Positions 27,749-37,746 of a stretch of DNA of 64,000 nt are shown here, one piece after another. Numbering within the stretch: the first letter of the stretch is position 1; each line of letters opens with the position of its first letter. The DNA comes from an uncultured Paracoccaceae bacterium (GTDB lineage: Bacteria > Pseudomonadota > Alphaproteobacteria > Rhodobacterales > Rhodobacteraceae), in NCBI GenBank assembly GCA_937895435.1, contig CALAXT010000024.1, positions 62,001-126,000 of the forward strand, read 5' to 3'. Made by a program: the position numbers and the translations under genes. The notes under the pieces are model-generated. The model searched no databases. It worked only from the letters and a program-made list of their open reading frames with translations, and was not told where the DNA came from.

Positions 27749-29080
27749 ATGACCGCGCCGCGCAAACTTTTCATCAAGACCTATGGCTGTCAGATGAATG
27801 TCTATGACAGTGAGCGTATGGCAGAATCACTGGGCGGTGCAGGTTACACGCTAAGCGATCACGTCGAAGGCGCTGATATGGTGTTGCTCAACACCTGCCA
27901 CATCCGCGAAAAAGCCGCTGAAAAGCTTTATTCCGATCTGGGGCGGATAAAAAAGATCAAAGCCGATCACCCAAACATGAAAGTGGCCGTTGCCGGTTGC
28001 GTCGCCCAAGCCGAAGGTGGCGAGATCATGCGACGTGCACCGGTTGTTGATCTGGTGGTGGGCCCGCAAAGCTATCACCGCCTGCCCGCGCTTGAGGCGG
28101 AAATTCGCACCGGTAAGCGCGCGCTTGATACCGAATTCCCACCCGAGGATAAATTTGACCATCTGCCCAAGCGCAGCACCCTGGGCCGCGCCACAGCATT
28201 TTTAACCGTGCAAGAGGGCTGCGACAAATTCTGTGCTTTTTGTGTTGTGCCTTATACACGTGGAGCTGAGGTATCGCGCGCGCCCCAACGCATTTTGGCC
28301 GAAGCCACGGCTTTGGTCGAAAAGGGTGTTCGTGAAATCACGCTGCTTGGGCAAAATGTAAACGGCTATCACGGGTCGGATGGCAGCAAAGATTGGGGGT
28401 TGGCGCAGCTGATCCGGGCGTTGTGTGACATGAAAGGGCTCGAGCGTGTGCGCTATACGACCTCGCATCCCAATGACATGGAAGATGATCTGATCCGCGC
28501 GCATGGTGATTGTGAAAAGTTGATGCCCTATTTGCATTTGCCCGTGCAAAGCGGCTCAGACCCAATCTTGAAAGCCATGAACCGCAAACACACCGCCCAA
28601 GATTATTTGCGCCTGATTGAACGCATTCGTGCAGCCCGCCCAGATTTGTTGTTGTCGTCGGATTTTATCGTAGGATTTCCCGGCGAAACCGATGCAGATT
28701 TCGCGGCAACCTTGGCCTTGGTGGAAACCGTGGGCTTTGCCAGCGCCTATTCATTTAAGTATTCCGCCCGCCCCGGAACGCCTGCCGCCGAACGGCCAAA
28801 TGTGCCCAAAGACGTGTCAGATGAACGGCTGCAAACGTTACAACAGTTGATTTCGCGCCAGCAAAAAGCTGCGCAAGATAGTATGGTTGGCCGCGAGCTG
28901 ACTGTGTTGTTTGAAAAACCTGGCCGCGAGCCGGGCCAAATGGTGGGCAAATCAGAATATCTGCACGCCGTTCATGTGCCCGCCCCCAATGTGCGCGCAG
29001 GCGATCTGCGGCGCGTACGCATTGTCAAAAGCATGCAAAACTCGCTTACCGGTGCTTTGATCGATGATAAGACAGGCTGA
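27749..29080 (+). CDS. miaB: tRNA-2-methylthio-N6-dimethylallyladenosine synthase MiaB
   Basis: A 443-aa radical-SAM methylthiotransferase acting on i6A37 of tRNAs. The N-terminal UPF0004 domain has Cys in [19 protein letters not shown] and [10 protein letters not shown] (second 4Fe-4S cluster). The radical SAM motif is CDKFCAFC, followed by [10 protein letters not shown]-like and GQNVNGYHG segments, and a C-terminal TRAM domain. Start set at ATG 27749 behind CAGGAAC, giving a normal length. It heads the miaB-phoH-ybeY-corC-lnt series. Confidence 0.96.
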   Translation: MTAPRKLFIKTYGCQMNVYDSERMAESLGGAGYTLSDHVEGADMVLLNTCHIREKAAEKLYSDLGRIKKIKADHPNMKVAVAGCVAQAEGGEIMRRAPVVDLVVGPQSYHRLPALEAEIRTGKRALDTEFPPEDKFDHLPKRSTLGRATAFLTVQEGCDKFCAFCVVPYTRGAEVSRAPQRILAEATALVEKGVREITLLGQNVNGYHGSDGSKDWGLAQLIRALCDMKGLERVRYTTSHPNDMEDDLIRAHGDCEKLMPYLHLPVQSGSDPILKAMNRKHTAQDYLRLIERIRAARPDLLLSSDFIVGFPGETDADFAATLALVETVGFASAYSFKYSARPGTPAAERPNVPKDVSDERLQTLQQLISRQQKAAQDSMVGRELTVLFEKPGREPGQMVGKSEYLHAVHVPAPNVRAGDLRRVRIVKSMQNSLTGALIDDKTG

Positions 29081-29186
29081 CAGTTGACCGTTTTGTGAAA
29101 TTTTGGCCACAAAGACATCTATTGCTTGCGTTGCCGACCAAGTGATTGCACCATCCATAGTATAACTTTTGCCAGAGGAGCCTTTA

Positions 29187-30200
29187 TTGGGCATCAGCGC
29201 GTTGACCCCCCCGCCCCTGCCAGACAACGTTCAAGAAACGCTGCTGGTTCTGGAAGACAACCGTTTGTTGATTGAGCTTTGCGGCCAATATGACCGCAAT
29301 CTTGCGCAGCTCGAAAACGCATTGGGTGTCAGCATTTTGCGCCGTGGCAACCAATTGGCCCTGCTGGGCGACCCCACCGCCCGGCTACAGGGATTAGAAA
29401 TATTGCAGGCACTCTATGCCCGGCTGGAAACAGGAAAGCCTGTCGACAGCGGCGAAATTGATGCGATGATTCGTATGGGGGCAGCGACCGGCGCGCCCGC
29501 CGCTTTAGAGCAAATGGATATGTTTGGCGGTGCACCTGTTGAATTGCGCACGCGTCGAAAATCAGTTGAGCCACGCACAGCGGTGCAAAAAGCCTATGTC
29601 CAATCGCTTTTTACCAATGATTTGTGCTTTGGCATCGGGCCTGCCGGCACCGGAAAAACCTATCTGGCTGTTGCCGCCGCAGTCACCATGTTTATCGGTG
29701 GGCATGTCGACAAAATCATCCTATCCCGTCCCGCGGTTGAGGCTGGCGAACGGTTGGGCTTTTTGCCCGGCGACTTGAAAGAAAAGGTCGATCCGTTCAT
29801 GCAGCCGCTTTATGACGCGCTGAACGATTTTTTGCCCGCAAAGCAGGTGCAAAAGATGATGGAAGAAAAGCTGATAGAAATCGCACCCTTGGCCTTTATG
29901 CGCGGACGGACGCTGGCCAACGCCTTTGTCGTGTTGGATGAGGCGCAAAACGCTACATCCATGCAAATGAAAATGTTCTTGACCCGTTTGGGTGAGGGCA
30001 GCCGAATGGCCATCACTGGGGATCGCACCCAAATCGACCTGCCGCGCGGTGTTCCCAGTGGCCTGATTGAGGCAGAACGTATTTTGGCTGGGGTGCAGGG
30101 CGTGGGCTTTAACTATTTCACCAGCAAAGACGTGGTGCGCCACCCACTGGTTGCCAGAATCATCGAAGCTTACGAACGCGACGACCATGCCGCTGGTTGA
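29187..30200 (+). CDS. phoH: PhoH-family ATPase
   Basis: A 337-aa protein with Walker A FGIGPAGTGKTYLA (about residues 150-163) and Walker B VVLDEAQNATSMQM, typical of PhoH/YbeZ. These proteins form a complex with YbeY and act in RNA/ribosome quality control. The most likely start is TTG 29187, spaced six bases from GAGGAG at 29175-29180. The 3' end overlaps ybeY by 14 bases, supporting coupled translation. Confidence 0.92.
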   Translation: MGISALTPPPLPDNVQETLLVLEDNRLLIELCGQYDRNLAQLENALGVSILRRGNQLALLGDPTARLQGLEILQALYARLETGKPVDSGEIDAMIRMGAATGAPAALEQMDMFGGAPVELRTRRKSVEPRTAVQKAYVQSLFTNDLCFGIGPAGTGKTYLAVAAAVTMFIGGHVDKIILSRPAVEAGERLGFLPGDLKEKVDPFMQPLYDALNDFLPAKQVQKMMEEKLIEIAPLAFMRGRTLANAFVVLDEAQNATSMQMKMFLTRLGEGSRMAITGDRTQIDLPRGVPSGLIEAERILAGVQGVGFNYFTSKDVVRHPLVARIIEAYERDDHAAG

Positions 30201-30696
30201 GCTGTGTGTTGAAGATCCGCGTTGGGACGGGCTGGGATTGGCCGCTTGGGCCGAAACCGCAGCCACAGCCACCTTGCGCCATCTGAACCTGCCAGAAGAT
30301 CATTTTTCCATAAGCGCGATGGGTTGCAATGCTGCGCGGATCAGCGCGCTAAACGCCGACTTTCGGGGTAAGCCCAGCCCGACCAATGTTCTGTCTTGGC
30401 CATCTGAAGATCGCGCTGCCGAAATCATTGGCGCACATCCAGACAGGCCTGAGGGCTGCGCAGATGACCCGGCTGAATTGGGCGATATTGCGATTTGCTA
30501 TGACACCTGCATGCAAGAAGCCGCCGATCAGCACAAAACACCCGGCGATCATGTCACGCATCTTATGGTGCACGCCACGCTGCATCTATTGGGATATGAC
30601 CACATCGAAGACGAAGATGCCGCCCTGATGGAAGCGCTTGAGACCGAGATTCTTGCAAAACTGGGGATTGCCGATCCCTATCTGTGCGACGTATAG
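30187..30696 (+). CDS. ybeY: Endoribonuclease YbeY
   Basis: A 169-aa metal-dependent single-strand RNase needed for 16S rRNA 3' maturation and 70S quality control. The zinc motif is HLMVHATLHLLGYDH (HxxxHxxxxxH). The family motif NADFRGKPSPTNVLSWP is also clear. Start at ATG 30187 inside the phoH end. Forms the classical phoH-ybeY-corC block. Confidence 0.94.
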   Translation: MPLVELCVEDPRWDGLGLAAWAETAATATLRHLNLPEDHFSISAMGCNAARISALNADFRGKPSPTNVLSWPSEDRAAEIIGAHPDRPEGCADDPAELGDIAICYDTCMQEAADQHKTPGDHVTHLMVHATLHLLGYDHIEDEDAALMEALETEILAKLGIADPYLCDV

Positions 30697-30740
30697 AAAA
30701 TTTGCGGCCATGGTGCCGTGACAAGCTGGATAAAGGAACG

Positions 30741-31655
30741 ATGGGCGAACAATCAGACGGGTCTAGTGCAGCGCGGAGCGCGCAAGATCCAGACACAGGC
30801 GGACAACAGGGACTGTTCAGCCGCCTTATTTCCGCTCTGTCACCAACGTCAGAGCAAAACCCCGATGATGGTTATGGGGCTGGCCAAGCCAGCGGTGGGG
30901 GCGCGCCCTCAGGCGCGCGGCCCAATATGGGCAATTTGCGGCGGCTGCGCGTTGATGACGTGGCCGTTCCCAAAGCGGATATCATCGCTGTTTCTGTTGA
31001 TATTTCCAAGGATGATTTGGTGCAGGTGTTCCGCGACAGCGGCATTTCACGGCTGCCGGTCTATGAGGGCTCGTTGGATCGGCCTTTGGGCTTGGTGTTG
31101 TTTAAGGATCTGGCGCTGCAATTTGGCTTTGGTGGCCCGCGGGCACAGTTTAATCTGCGTGCCATGTTGCGCCCACTGATCTATGCGCCAGCATCCATGA
31201 CACTGGCGGTGATGCTGCAACGGATGCAGACCGAACGCACGCATATGGCCCTTGTCATTGATGAATACGGCGGCGTTGATGGGTTGGTGACAATCGAAGA
31301 TTTGATTGAAACCGTAATTGGTGAAATTGAAGACGAACATGACACCGATGATGGCGCCTATTGGGTGGTGGAAAAACCAGGTGTGTTGCTGGCGCAGGCC
31401 CGCACGCCTCTGGACGAGTTTGAAGCCGCTATGGGCCTGACCCTATTGCGACCTGAAGAGGAAGAAGAAATCGATACCTTGGGCGGTCTGGTCTTCGTGC
31501 TGTGTGGCCATGTTCCGGCAAAGGGCGAAGTTGTCAGCCATGACAGTGGCTTGGTGTTTGAGGTTCTCGATGCTGACCCCCGGCGCATCAAACGGCTGCG
31601 CATCCGTCTGCCAGAACATCTCAACACTGAGGTGAGCAAGGTGCAACAGGGGTGA
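30741..31655 (+). CDS. corC: CorC/HlyC-type CBS-domain protein
   Basis: A 304-aa cytoplasmic protein with two CBS domains (about residues 70-190, VPKADIIAVSVD and MQTERTHMALVIDEYGGVDGLVTIEDLIE) and a C-terminal CorC_HlyC domain (GLTLLRPEEEEEIDTLGGLVF). In E. coli the homologue supports Mg/Co efflux and lipid/membrane homeostasis. AAAGGAACG precedes the start. Its stop overlaps the GTG of lnt. Confidence 0.9.
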   Translation: MGEQSDGSSAARSAQDPDTGGQQGLFSRLISALSPTSEQNPDDGYGAGQASGGGAPSGARPNMGNLRRLRVDDVAVPKADIIAVSVDISKDDLVQVFRDSGISRLPVYEGSLDRPLGLVLFKDLALQFGFGGPRAQFNLRAMLRPLIYAPASMTLAVMLQRMQTERTHMALVIDEYGGVDGLVTIEDLIETVIGEIEDEHDTDDGAYWVVEKPGVLLAQARTPLDEFEAAMGLTLLRPEEEEEIDTLGGLVFVLCGHVPAKGEVVSHDSGLVFEVLDADPRRIKRLRIRLPEHLNTEVSKVQQG

Positions 31656-33247
31656 GGCTGCCCCCCCCGACAGCCCCCTACGGGGCCCCCTCACCCACCC
31701 AAAGGCCCCTGTCTCATCGGCCACCAGTTCTGGCACTGGCACTGGCGTTTGGATCTGGCGTGATGATTGCCAGCGGCCAAGCACCACTGGGTCTTTGGCC
31801 CCTATCTTTGGCCGCTTTGTCGGTTCTTTTGGCACAGATAACGGCGGCCGCACATTGGCGCGCGGCGGCTTGGTTGGGTGCTCTGGGGGGAGCGGGGCAT
31901 TTCGCCACAGCGATGTTTTGGATCGTTGATCCGTTCTTGATTGATCTGCCCCGGCATGGCTGGATGGCCCCCTTTGCCTTGGTTTTGATGGCGCAGGGGC
32001 TTGGGCTTTTTTGGGCTGCGGCGGCTGCAAGCGCTTTTGTTCTGTGCCCACAAGGTGCGGCGGCTTCCTCTTGGCGCGTGGCCTGTCTGGTGCTGTGCCT
32101 GACGGGGTTTGAACTGCTGCGCGGTTATCTCTTTACCGGCCTGCCTTGGGCCGCACTGGGCCATATCTGGGCAGATACCGCGCTGATCGGTTGGGCGGCG
32201 GTCATTGGGGCATCAGGGTTGAGCGCGCTCACCGCGACCTTGGCAGGATTGCCGGTGGCATTTGCACAATTTTCCGCCCTCAGGTCAGTTGGCCTGGCAA
32301 CGTTTCTGGGGATCTGTCTGGGCCTGTGGGGGCTTTTTGTGGTGTTGGACGCGCGCGCGCCCATAGCGGGGGGTATGCCGCAGGGCCAGCCTATCCATCT
32401 GCGGTTGGTGCAGCCCAACACGCCGCAATCAGACAAATGGAACCCCGATCTGGCGATGGCGCATCTTGATCGCGCGATGGCACTTTCAGGCACCGCATCC
32501 ACCAAGGGGCCACCCCCCGATCTGATCGTATGGCCCGAGGCATCATTGCCTTGGCTGCTGGACGATTCCGACCCATTGTTGGCTGAGATTGCCCGACAAG
32601 CGCATGGCATTCCAACGCTCTTGGGGGCAACACACCGCAAGGGCGCGCGCTATTATAACGCGCTGGTGGTGCTTGATGGTCAGGGCCGCCAAATTGCGCT
32701 TTATGATAAGCACCACTTGGTGCCCTTTGGCGAATATATTCCCTTTGGCGATCAGCTGTCGTTTTTGGGCCTGCGCGGCTTGGCTGCCCGAGACGGTGCA
32801 GGCTACAGCCCCGGCCCGGGGCCGCAGATTTTGGATTTGGGCGCATTGGGTCAGATCTTACCACTGATCTGTTATGAGGCCGTCTTTGCCCAAGATCTGT
32901 TCCGCGCCAAAGGCCGGGCAGATTGGATCGTGCAGATCACCAATGATGCATGGTTTGGTAATCGGACGGGCCCCTATCAACACCTGGCACAGGCCAGATT
33001 TCGTGCTGCCGAACAAGGTTTGCCACTGGTTCGTGTGGCCAACACGGGTGTATCGGCGCTGATTGACCCAACTGGGAAAATTGTGGCGCAAATTCCGCTA
33101 AACACCACTGGATATCTTGATGTCAAACTGCCGCCCCCCCTGCCCGAGCCCTTTTATGCACGGCATGGCGACATGCCACTTGTGATACTGCTTGCCGCGC
33201 TTTTTTCTGGCTTTGCAGCTGCGCGGATCGGGCGCAAGCGCGGCTGA
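31652..33247 (+). CDS. lnt: Apolipoprotein N-acyltransferase Lnt
   Basis: A 531-aa membrane enzyme that adds the third acyl chain to lipoproteins. About six to seven hydrophobic helices precede a nitrilase domain whose Glu-Lys-Cys triad is in WPEASLPWLLD, YDKHHLVPFGEYIPF and LICYEAVF. It starts at GTG 31652, overlapping the corC stop by four bases. The N-terminal Pro-rich stretch before the first helix is longer than usual. Confidence 0.93.
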   Translation: MRLPPPTAPYGAPSPTQRPLSHRPPVLALALAFGSGVMIASGQAPLGLWPLSLAALSVLLAQITAAAHWRAAAWLGALGGAGHFATAMFWIVDPFLIDLPRHGWMAPFALVLMAQGLGLFWAAAAASAFVLCPQGAAASSWRVACLVLCLTGFELLRGYLFTGLPWAALGHIWADTALIGWAAVIGASGLSALTATLAGLPVAFAQFSALRSVGLATFLGICLGLWGLFVVLDARAPIAGGMPQGQPIHLRLVQPNTPQSDKWNPDLAMAHLDRAMALSGTASTKGPPPDLIVWPEASLPWLLDDSDPLLAEIARQAHGIPTLLGATHRKGARYYNALVVLDGQGRQIALYDKHHLVPFGEYIPFGDQLSFLGLRGLAARDGAGYSPGPGPQILDLGALGQILPLICYEAVFAQDLFRAKGRADWIVQITNDAWFGNRTGPYQHLAQARFRAAEQGLPLVRVANTGVSALIDPTGKIVAQIPLNTTGYLDVKLPPPLPEPFYARHGDMPLVILLAALFSGFAAARIGRKRG

Positions 33248-33797
33248 ATAACCCCTTTATCGGCGGGTGCCACAGCGCCGCTGCACCACCAAGAATTGCC
33301 ACCCGATCAAAAGAAAACCATCACGCAAACGTCATGGTTGCTGACGATGCTGCAAGTTGACGGACCCGCTGCCACTGAGTTGGGGCGCGCATCACCACAA
33401 CCTGTAGAAAACGATGAAATTTCACAAACGGCTCTTGCGCTCTTGTCGACCGCTGCGGTCATGATAGGCAGCACCGCTTTTGGTGACGCTGTTGCCGACA
33501 GCCGCAAGTTCTGTGCAGGGGCTCCCAACACATGGAGGACGCATTTGGGCGGCGAAGAATACCCAACCCATGCGCGGATCTTTGCAGAAAATGGCCAGAT
33601 CGACAAATCGTTTGACCGGTATATGAAATTCTTTGGCTCTAACCCCAAGGCCCAATACCAATCTGGGGTGGTCCAACAAACGCCCCGCCCCCGCACAGAC
33701 GGGCGGGGGGTGGGACAATTCTTGTTCTGCAAGCCCATCAGTTTCTCTTGAACTTGGCCTGCGCAGGCTCTACCACTGCGCGAATAATAACCAAAAC
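33248..33797 (+). other. Leader/intergenic region before metK; possible decayed secreted-protein ORF
   Basis: This 550-base stretch has no confident gene. An ATG at 33414 opens MKFHKRL, and one base out of phase the sequence continues as a hydrophobic, signal-peptide-like segment ALLSTAAVMIGSTAFGDA followed by about 90 residues to a TGA at 33749-33751. Joining the two needs one frameshift near the repeat CTCTTGCGCTCTTG (33434-33447), so this could be a broken small exported protein, but rare codons and no clear ribosome-binding site argue for caution. A 12-bp perfect palindrome GCCTGCGCAGGC sits at 33757-33768, upstream of the riboswitch. Confidence 0.3.
33683..33708 (+). repeat. GC-rich inverted repeat
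   Basis: Perfect 8-bp arms CCCCGCCC and GGGCGGGG enclose a 10-base loop. No T run follows on the plus strand, so it is either an inefficient terminator of the lnt transcript or an mRNA hairpin ahead of the metK promoter. Confidence 0.5.
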
Positions 33798-33842
33798 CTG
33801 TCACAACGGCTTCCTGGCGTGACAGAAACCCCCAATGGAGCA
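33798..33842 (+). promoter_or_regulatory. SAM/SAH riboswitch of metK
   Basis: The element matches the Rhodobacterales SAM/SAH aptamer: a stem CTGTCAC (33798-33804) and GTGACAG (33819-33825), the conserved loop AACGGCTTCCTGGC, a short linker and AATGGAGCA at 33834-33842. The downstream strand pairs with the loop to form a pseudoknot and contains the GGAG ribosome-binding site of metK, eight bases before its ATG. SAM (or SAH) binding would hide the site and reduce MetK synthesis, a translational feedback loop. The family is described upstream of metK in this order. Confidence 0.93.
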
Positions 33843-33848
33843 CGCCCC

Positions 33849-35015
33849 ATGAAAATGTCTGACTATGTTTTTGCCTCGGAATCTGTTTCCGAAGGCCACC
33901 CTGACAAAGTGTGTGACCGAGTGTCAGACGCCATTTTGGATGCGCTGTTGACGCAAGAACCCACCGCCCGCGTTGGCTGTGAAACCTTTGCCACCACCAA
34001 CCGCGTGATCGTGGGGGGTGAGGTCGGGTTGAGCGACAAAGATCGCTTGGACGATTTCATGGGCAAGGTCGACCAAATCGTGCGCGATTGTGTACGCGAT
34101 ATTGGCTATGAACAGGATAAGTTCCATTGGAACACGATTGAGGTGCAAAATTATTTGCACGCCCAATCAGCCCATATCAGCCAAGGCGTTGATCGCGATG
34201 GAGCAGGTGATCAGGGCATCATGTTCGGCTATGCGGTGCGCGAAACGCCCGAGCTGATGCCCGCACCCATTCAGTATGCCCATGCAATTTTACGCCGGTT
34301 GGCCGATGCGCGTAAATCTGGAGGTGAGCCGACACTTGGCCCTGATGCCAAATCGCAGCTTTCCGTGCGTTATGCTGATGGAAAACCCGTTGAGGTCACC
34401 TCTATTGTTCTGTCGACCCAGCACAGCTCAGAGACCCAGTCATCTGATGACATCCGTGCGATTGTCGAACCCTATATCCGTGAGGTTCTGCCTGAGGGTT
34501 GGATTACGCCTAAAACAGAATGGCACGTGAACCCCACCGGTATTTTTGTAATTGGCGGACCAGATGGTGATGCGGGGCTAACCGGGCGCAAGATTATCGT
34601 TGACACCTATGGTGGGGCAGCCCCGCATGGTGGCGGCGCATTTTCCGGTAAAGACCCCTCAAAGGTTGACCGCTCTGCCGCCTATGCCGCGCGCTATCTG
34701 GCGAAAAACGTGGTGGCTGCCGGTTTGGCTGATCGCTGCGCCATCCAGATTTCTTATGCGATTGGCGTGGCCAAACCGCTGTCAATTTATGTGGATACCT
34801 ATGGTACCGGCCAAGTTGACAGTGCCGAGATTGAGCGCGCGCTGAACCAAGTCATGGATCTGACGCCACGCGGCATCCGCACGCATCTGAAACTTGACCG
34901 CCCGATTTATGCGCGCACCTCGGCTTATGGCCATTTTGGCCGTACACCCGAAGCCGATGGTGGGTTTAGTTGGGAACAGACCGATTTGATTGACGCTATC
35001 AAAAAGGCGCTTTGA
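33849..35015 (+). CDS. metK: S-adenosylmethionine synthetase MetK
   Basis: A 388-aa enzyme making SAM from methionine and ATP. Diagnostic motifs are [32 protein letters not shown] (methionine binding) and [19 protein letters not shown] (P-loop-like). The ATG is placed eight bases after the GGAG sequestered by the SAM/SAH riboswitch; the open frame upstream is not coding. A strong terminator follows. Confidence 0.97.
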   Translation: MKMSDYVFASESVSEGHPDKVCDRVSDAILDALLTQEPTARVGCETFATTNRVIVGGEVGLSDKDRLDDFMGKVDQIVRDCVRDIGYEQDKFHWNTIEVQNYLHAQSAHISQGVDRDGAGDQGIMFGYAVRETPELMPAPIQYAHAILRRLADARKSGGEPTLGPDAKSQLSVRYADGKPVEVTSIVLSTQHSSETQSSDDIRAIVEPYIREVLPEGWITPKTEWHVNPTGIFVIGGPDGDAGLTGRKIIVDTYGGAAPHGGGAFSGKDPSKVDRSAAYAARYLAKNVVAAGLADRCAIQISYAIGVAKPLSIYVDTYGTGQVDSAEIERALNQVMDLTPRGIRTHLKLDRPIYARTSAYGHFGRTPEADGGFSWEQTDLIDAIKKAL

Positions 35016-35039
35016 TCGGTTCTGCCAATCTGGTGCTAT

Positions 35040-35073
35040 GGCCCTGCCCTCAATTTGCGGTGGGGCCTTTTTT
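35040..35073 (+). terminator. Rho-independent terminator of metK
   Basis: A stem formed by GGCCCTGCC (35040-35048) and GGTGGGGCC (35059-35067) with two G-T pairs and a 10-base loop is followed by a six-T run (35068-35073). Confidence 0.85.
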
Positions 35074-35125
35074 ATGTTTCTCTTGGCCTGTTGCCCCTTG
35101 GGATACAGGCTGTTAAGGCGCGGAT

Positions 35126-35842
35126 ATGACCGAACCCACAGACCCCACCGCCGCGCCATGGCGCAATCTTTATGGACGCCGCCGCGGCAAAACGCTGCGC
35201 AGCGCCCAAAAGACCTATCTGGCCGAAGATCTTACAGAGCTTACGCCCAAAGGCTTTGCACCCGATCAAAACCCTGACCGCGCACAGATATCACCCAGCC
35301 AACATTTTGGCGAACGGCGCGAAATTTGGTTGGAAATCGGCTTTGGTGGTGGCGAACATCTGGTGCATATGGCCGCACGCAACCCTGATATTGGCCTGAT
35401 TGGGTGCGAACCCTACATGAACGGCGTGGCAATGCTGTTGGGTAAAATTCGGGCGGCCGGCGTTGCGCAAAACCTTGGCGTTTACCCCGGTGATGTACGC
35501 GACGTGCTGGATGTTTTGCCCGATTGCTGCATCACCAAAGCCTTTTTAAATTACCCCGATCCATGGCCAAAACGCCGCCATCATGATCGCCGCTTTGTCA
35601 CCCAAGATTATCTGCGTGGTCTGGCCCGTGTGATGCGCCAAGGGGGTGAGTTTCGCGTGGCAACTGACATACCCGATTATGTCCGCCAAACACTGGAAGA
35701 AGTGCCAAGCGCTGGTTTTCAGCGCGCAAATTTACCGCTGCACAGTCCTTGGGATGATTGGCTGTCAACGCGCTATGAACAAAAAGCGCTGCGCGAGGGC
35801 CGCATGCCACATTACCTGACGTTTCACCGCAGCGCGGACTGA
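35126..35842 (+). CDS. trmB: tRNA (guanine-N7-)-methyltransferase TrmB
   Basis: A 238-aa SAM-dependent enzyme that makes m7G46 in tRNA. Seen are the SAM-site LEIGFGGGEHLVHMA, YPGDVRDVLDVLP and the family motif LNYPDPWPKRRHHDRRFV. The N-terminal 40 residues with an Arg-rich YGRRRGK stretch are normal for alphaproteobacterial TrmB. Uses SAM made by the preceding metK. Confidence 0.95.
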   Translation: MTEPTDPTAAPWRNLYGRRRGKTLRSAQKTYLAEDLTELTPKGFAPDQNPDRAQISPSQHFGERREIWLEIGFGGGEHLVHMAARNPDIGLIGCEPYMNGVAMLLGKIRAAGVAQNLGVYPGDVRDVLDVLPDCCITKAFLNYPDPWPKRRHHDRRFVTQDYLRGLARVMRQGGEFRVATDIPDYVRQTLEEVPSAGFQRANLPLHSPWDDWLSTRYEQKALREGRMPHYLTFHRSAD

Positions 35843-35914
35843 TCGCGCGGCTTTCGGGCTGGACCGATGCGCGGGGTTTGGATATGCCTTGGGCGCGTTA
35901 CAAATGAGGGCTTC

Positions 35915-37264
35915 ATGTCTGGCCACGGGACAAACCAACCGATGATTGCGCGCAAAGGCGGGCCACTTTCAGGCACAGCCAATGTGCCGGGCGATAAATC
36001 TATCAGCCATCGCGCATTGATCCTGGGTGCGCTGAGCGTGGGCGAAACCCGCGTAAGCGGCCTGTTGGAAGGCCAAGACGTGTTGGATACGGCCCAGGCC
36101 ATGCGCGCCTTTGGGGCGCAGGTCGCGCAAACCGGCCCCGGCGCATGGACGGTGCAGGGCCTTGGCGTTGGCGGATTTGCCGAACCAAGCGATGTCATTG
36201 ATTGTGGCAATTCTGGCACGGGCGTGCGGCTGATCATGGGGGCAATGGCCACAACACCGATCACTGCGACGTTTACTGGGGATGCAAGCCTGCGCAAACG
36301 CCCCATGGGCCGCGTGACCGACCCGCTGGCGCTTTTTGGCGCGCGGGCCTTTGGCCGAAATGGTGGGCGTTTGCCAATGACCGTTATCGGCGCCCCCAAC
36401 CCGTTGCCAGTGCGCTATCATACCCCAATGCCAAGTGCCCAAGTAAAATCGGCGGTGTTGCTGGCTGGGTTGAATGCACCCGGCGAAACGGTCTTGATTG
36501 AGCGTGAAGCCACCCGTGACCATTCCGAGCGAATGCTGGCAGGCTTTGGCGCGCAGATCACAACACAAGATACGCGTGAGGGTCGCATCATCACCCTGAC
36601 AGGCCAACCAGAACTGCGCGCCCAAACCGTGGCTGTGCCCCGCGATCCGTCCAGTGCAGCCTTTCCCGTTTGTGCAGCGCTTTTGGTGCCGGGGTCAGAC
36701 ATTTTGGTGCCGGGCGTCAGCCAAAACCCAACCCGTAACGGGCTGGTGGTAACGCTTTTGGAAATGGGCGCTGATATCACCCCCGAAAACCCACGGCTTG
36801 AAGGCGGCGAACCGGTTGCCGATTTGCGTGTGCGCTTTGGCCCCCTGACCGGGGTTGACGTGCCCCCCGAACGTGCGCCCTCTATGATCGATGAATACCC
36901 GATTTTGGCGGTTGTGGCAGCCTGCGCGCATGGCACGACGGTGATGCGCGGCGTGCGCGAATTGCGCGTGAAAGAGAGTGATCGCATTGATGCGATGGCC
37001 CGCGGGCTTGAGGCTTGCGGTGTCAAGATCGAAGAAGACGAAGACACGTTGATCGTACACGGCATGGGCCCAGACGGCGTGCCAGGTGGTGCCACCTGCG
37101 CCACCCATCTGGATCACCGTATCGCAATGAGTTTTTTGTGTTTAGGGCTGGCCGCCAAATCTCCGGTCCGCATTGACGATGGCGCACCAATCGAAACATC
37201 ATTCCCAATTTTTGTCGGTTTAATGCGGGACTTAGGTGCAGATATCGGCGCAAGCGCCGCTTAG
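35915..37264 (+). CDS. aroA: 5-enolpyruvylshikimate-3-phosphate synthase AroA
   Basis: A 449-aa enzyme of the shikimate pathway joining PEP and shikimate-3-phosphate. The sequence is closer to the class II (CP4-like) branch: [54 protein letters not shown] and [13 protein letters not shown]. At the PEP site it reads GNSGTG, with Gly where CP4 EPSPS has the Ala that confers glyphosate tolerance. Start at ATG 35915 behind GAGGG; the stop overlaps the converging DUF2177 gene by four bases. Confidence 0.94.
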   Translation: MSGHGTNQPMIARKGGPLSGTANVPGDKSISHRALILGALSVGETRVSGLLEGQDVLDTAQAMRAFGAQVAQTGPGAWTVQGLGVGGFAEPSDVIDCGNSGTGVRLIMGAMATTPITATFTGDASLRKRPMGRVTDPLALFGARAFGRNGGRLPMTVIGAPNPLPVRYHTPMPSAQVKSAVLLAGLNAPGETVLIEREATRDHSERMLAGFGAQITTQDTREGRIITLTGQPELRAQTVAVPRDPSSAAFPVCAALLVPGSDILVPGVSQNPTRNGLVVTLLEMGADITPENPRLEGGEPVADLRVRFGPLTGVDVPPERAPSMIDEYPILAVVAACAHGTTVMRGVRELRVKESDRIDAMARGLEACGVKIEEDEDTLIVHGMGPDGVPGGATCATHLDHRIAMSFLCLGLAAKSPVRIDDGAPIETSFPIFVGLMRDLGADIGASAA

Positions 37265-37665
37265 CGCCGGATCAGCGCGCGGGTGATTTGCACGCCCGCC
37301 CATGCGGTGGACCCGGTTAAAACCGTACCCCATGCCCAGTCGACCACAACCATGCTTGGGTGCCAATTGGCCATGATCGTCATGCTGGTCAATTCAAAAC
37401 AGCCATAGGCGACAGCCCCCAGAACAGCCCCGTTTAAAGCAGCCTGCCCCGGCCGCCCAGCCTTCAGCGCGGGCCATGCAGCAAACCACAACACGCCGCC
37501 AACATAGCTGACATAAAACAAAAGTGCCGGTATCAGGCGGAACCCATCCAGCAGTTGCGCGCCTAAATGTTGCTGAAACAGGGGCTGCAGCACCAGATTA
37601 AGCATAACAGCATCAGCCAGCAAAAACACCAATGACGTCGAAATGAACAAAACCACAATCTGCAT
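37261..37665 (-). CDS. DUF2177 membrane protein
   Basis: A 134-aa protein with four hydrophobic segments; [29 protein letters not shown] and MIVDWAWGT-like ([13 protein letters not shown]) fit the DUF2177 family. Function unknown. Start at ATG 37665, preceded by GGGA; 21 additional in-frame residues upstream are unlikely. It converges on aroA. Confidence 0.75.
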   Translation of the reverse strand: MQIVVLFISTSLVFLLADAVMLNLVLQPLFQQHLGAQLLDGFRLIPALLFYVSYVGGVLWFAAWPALKAGRPGQAALNGAVLGAVAYGCFELTSMTIMANWHPSMVVVDWAWGTVLTGSTAWAGVQITRALIRR

Positions 37666-37746
37666 CAGCGATCCCAATCCGATTAAATACGATAGTGCAA
37701 AACATGTGACGCCAAGCGCTGCTGTCAAGCGCTCATCAAGCAGTTC

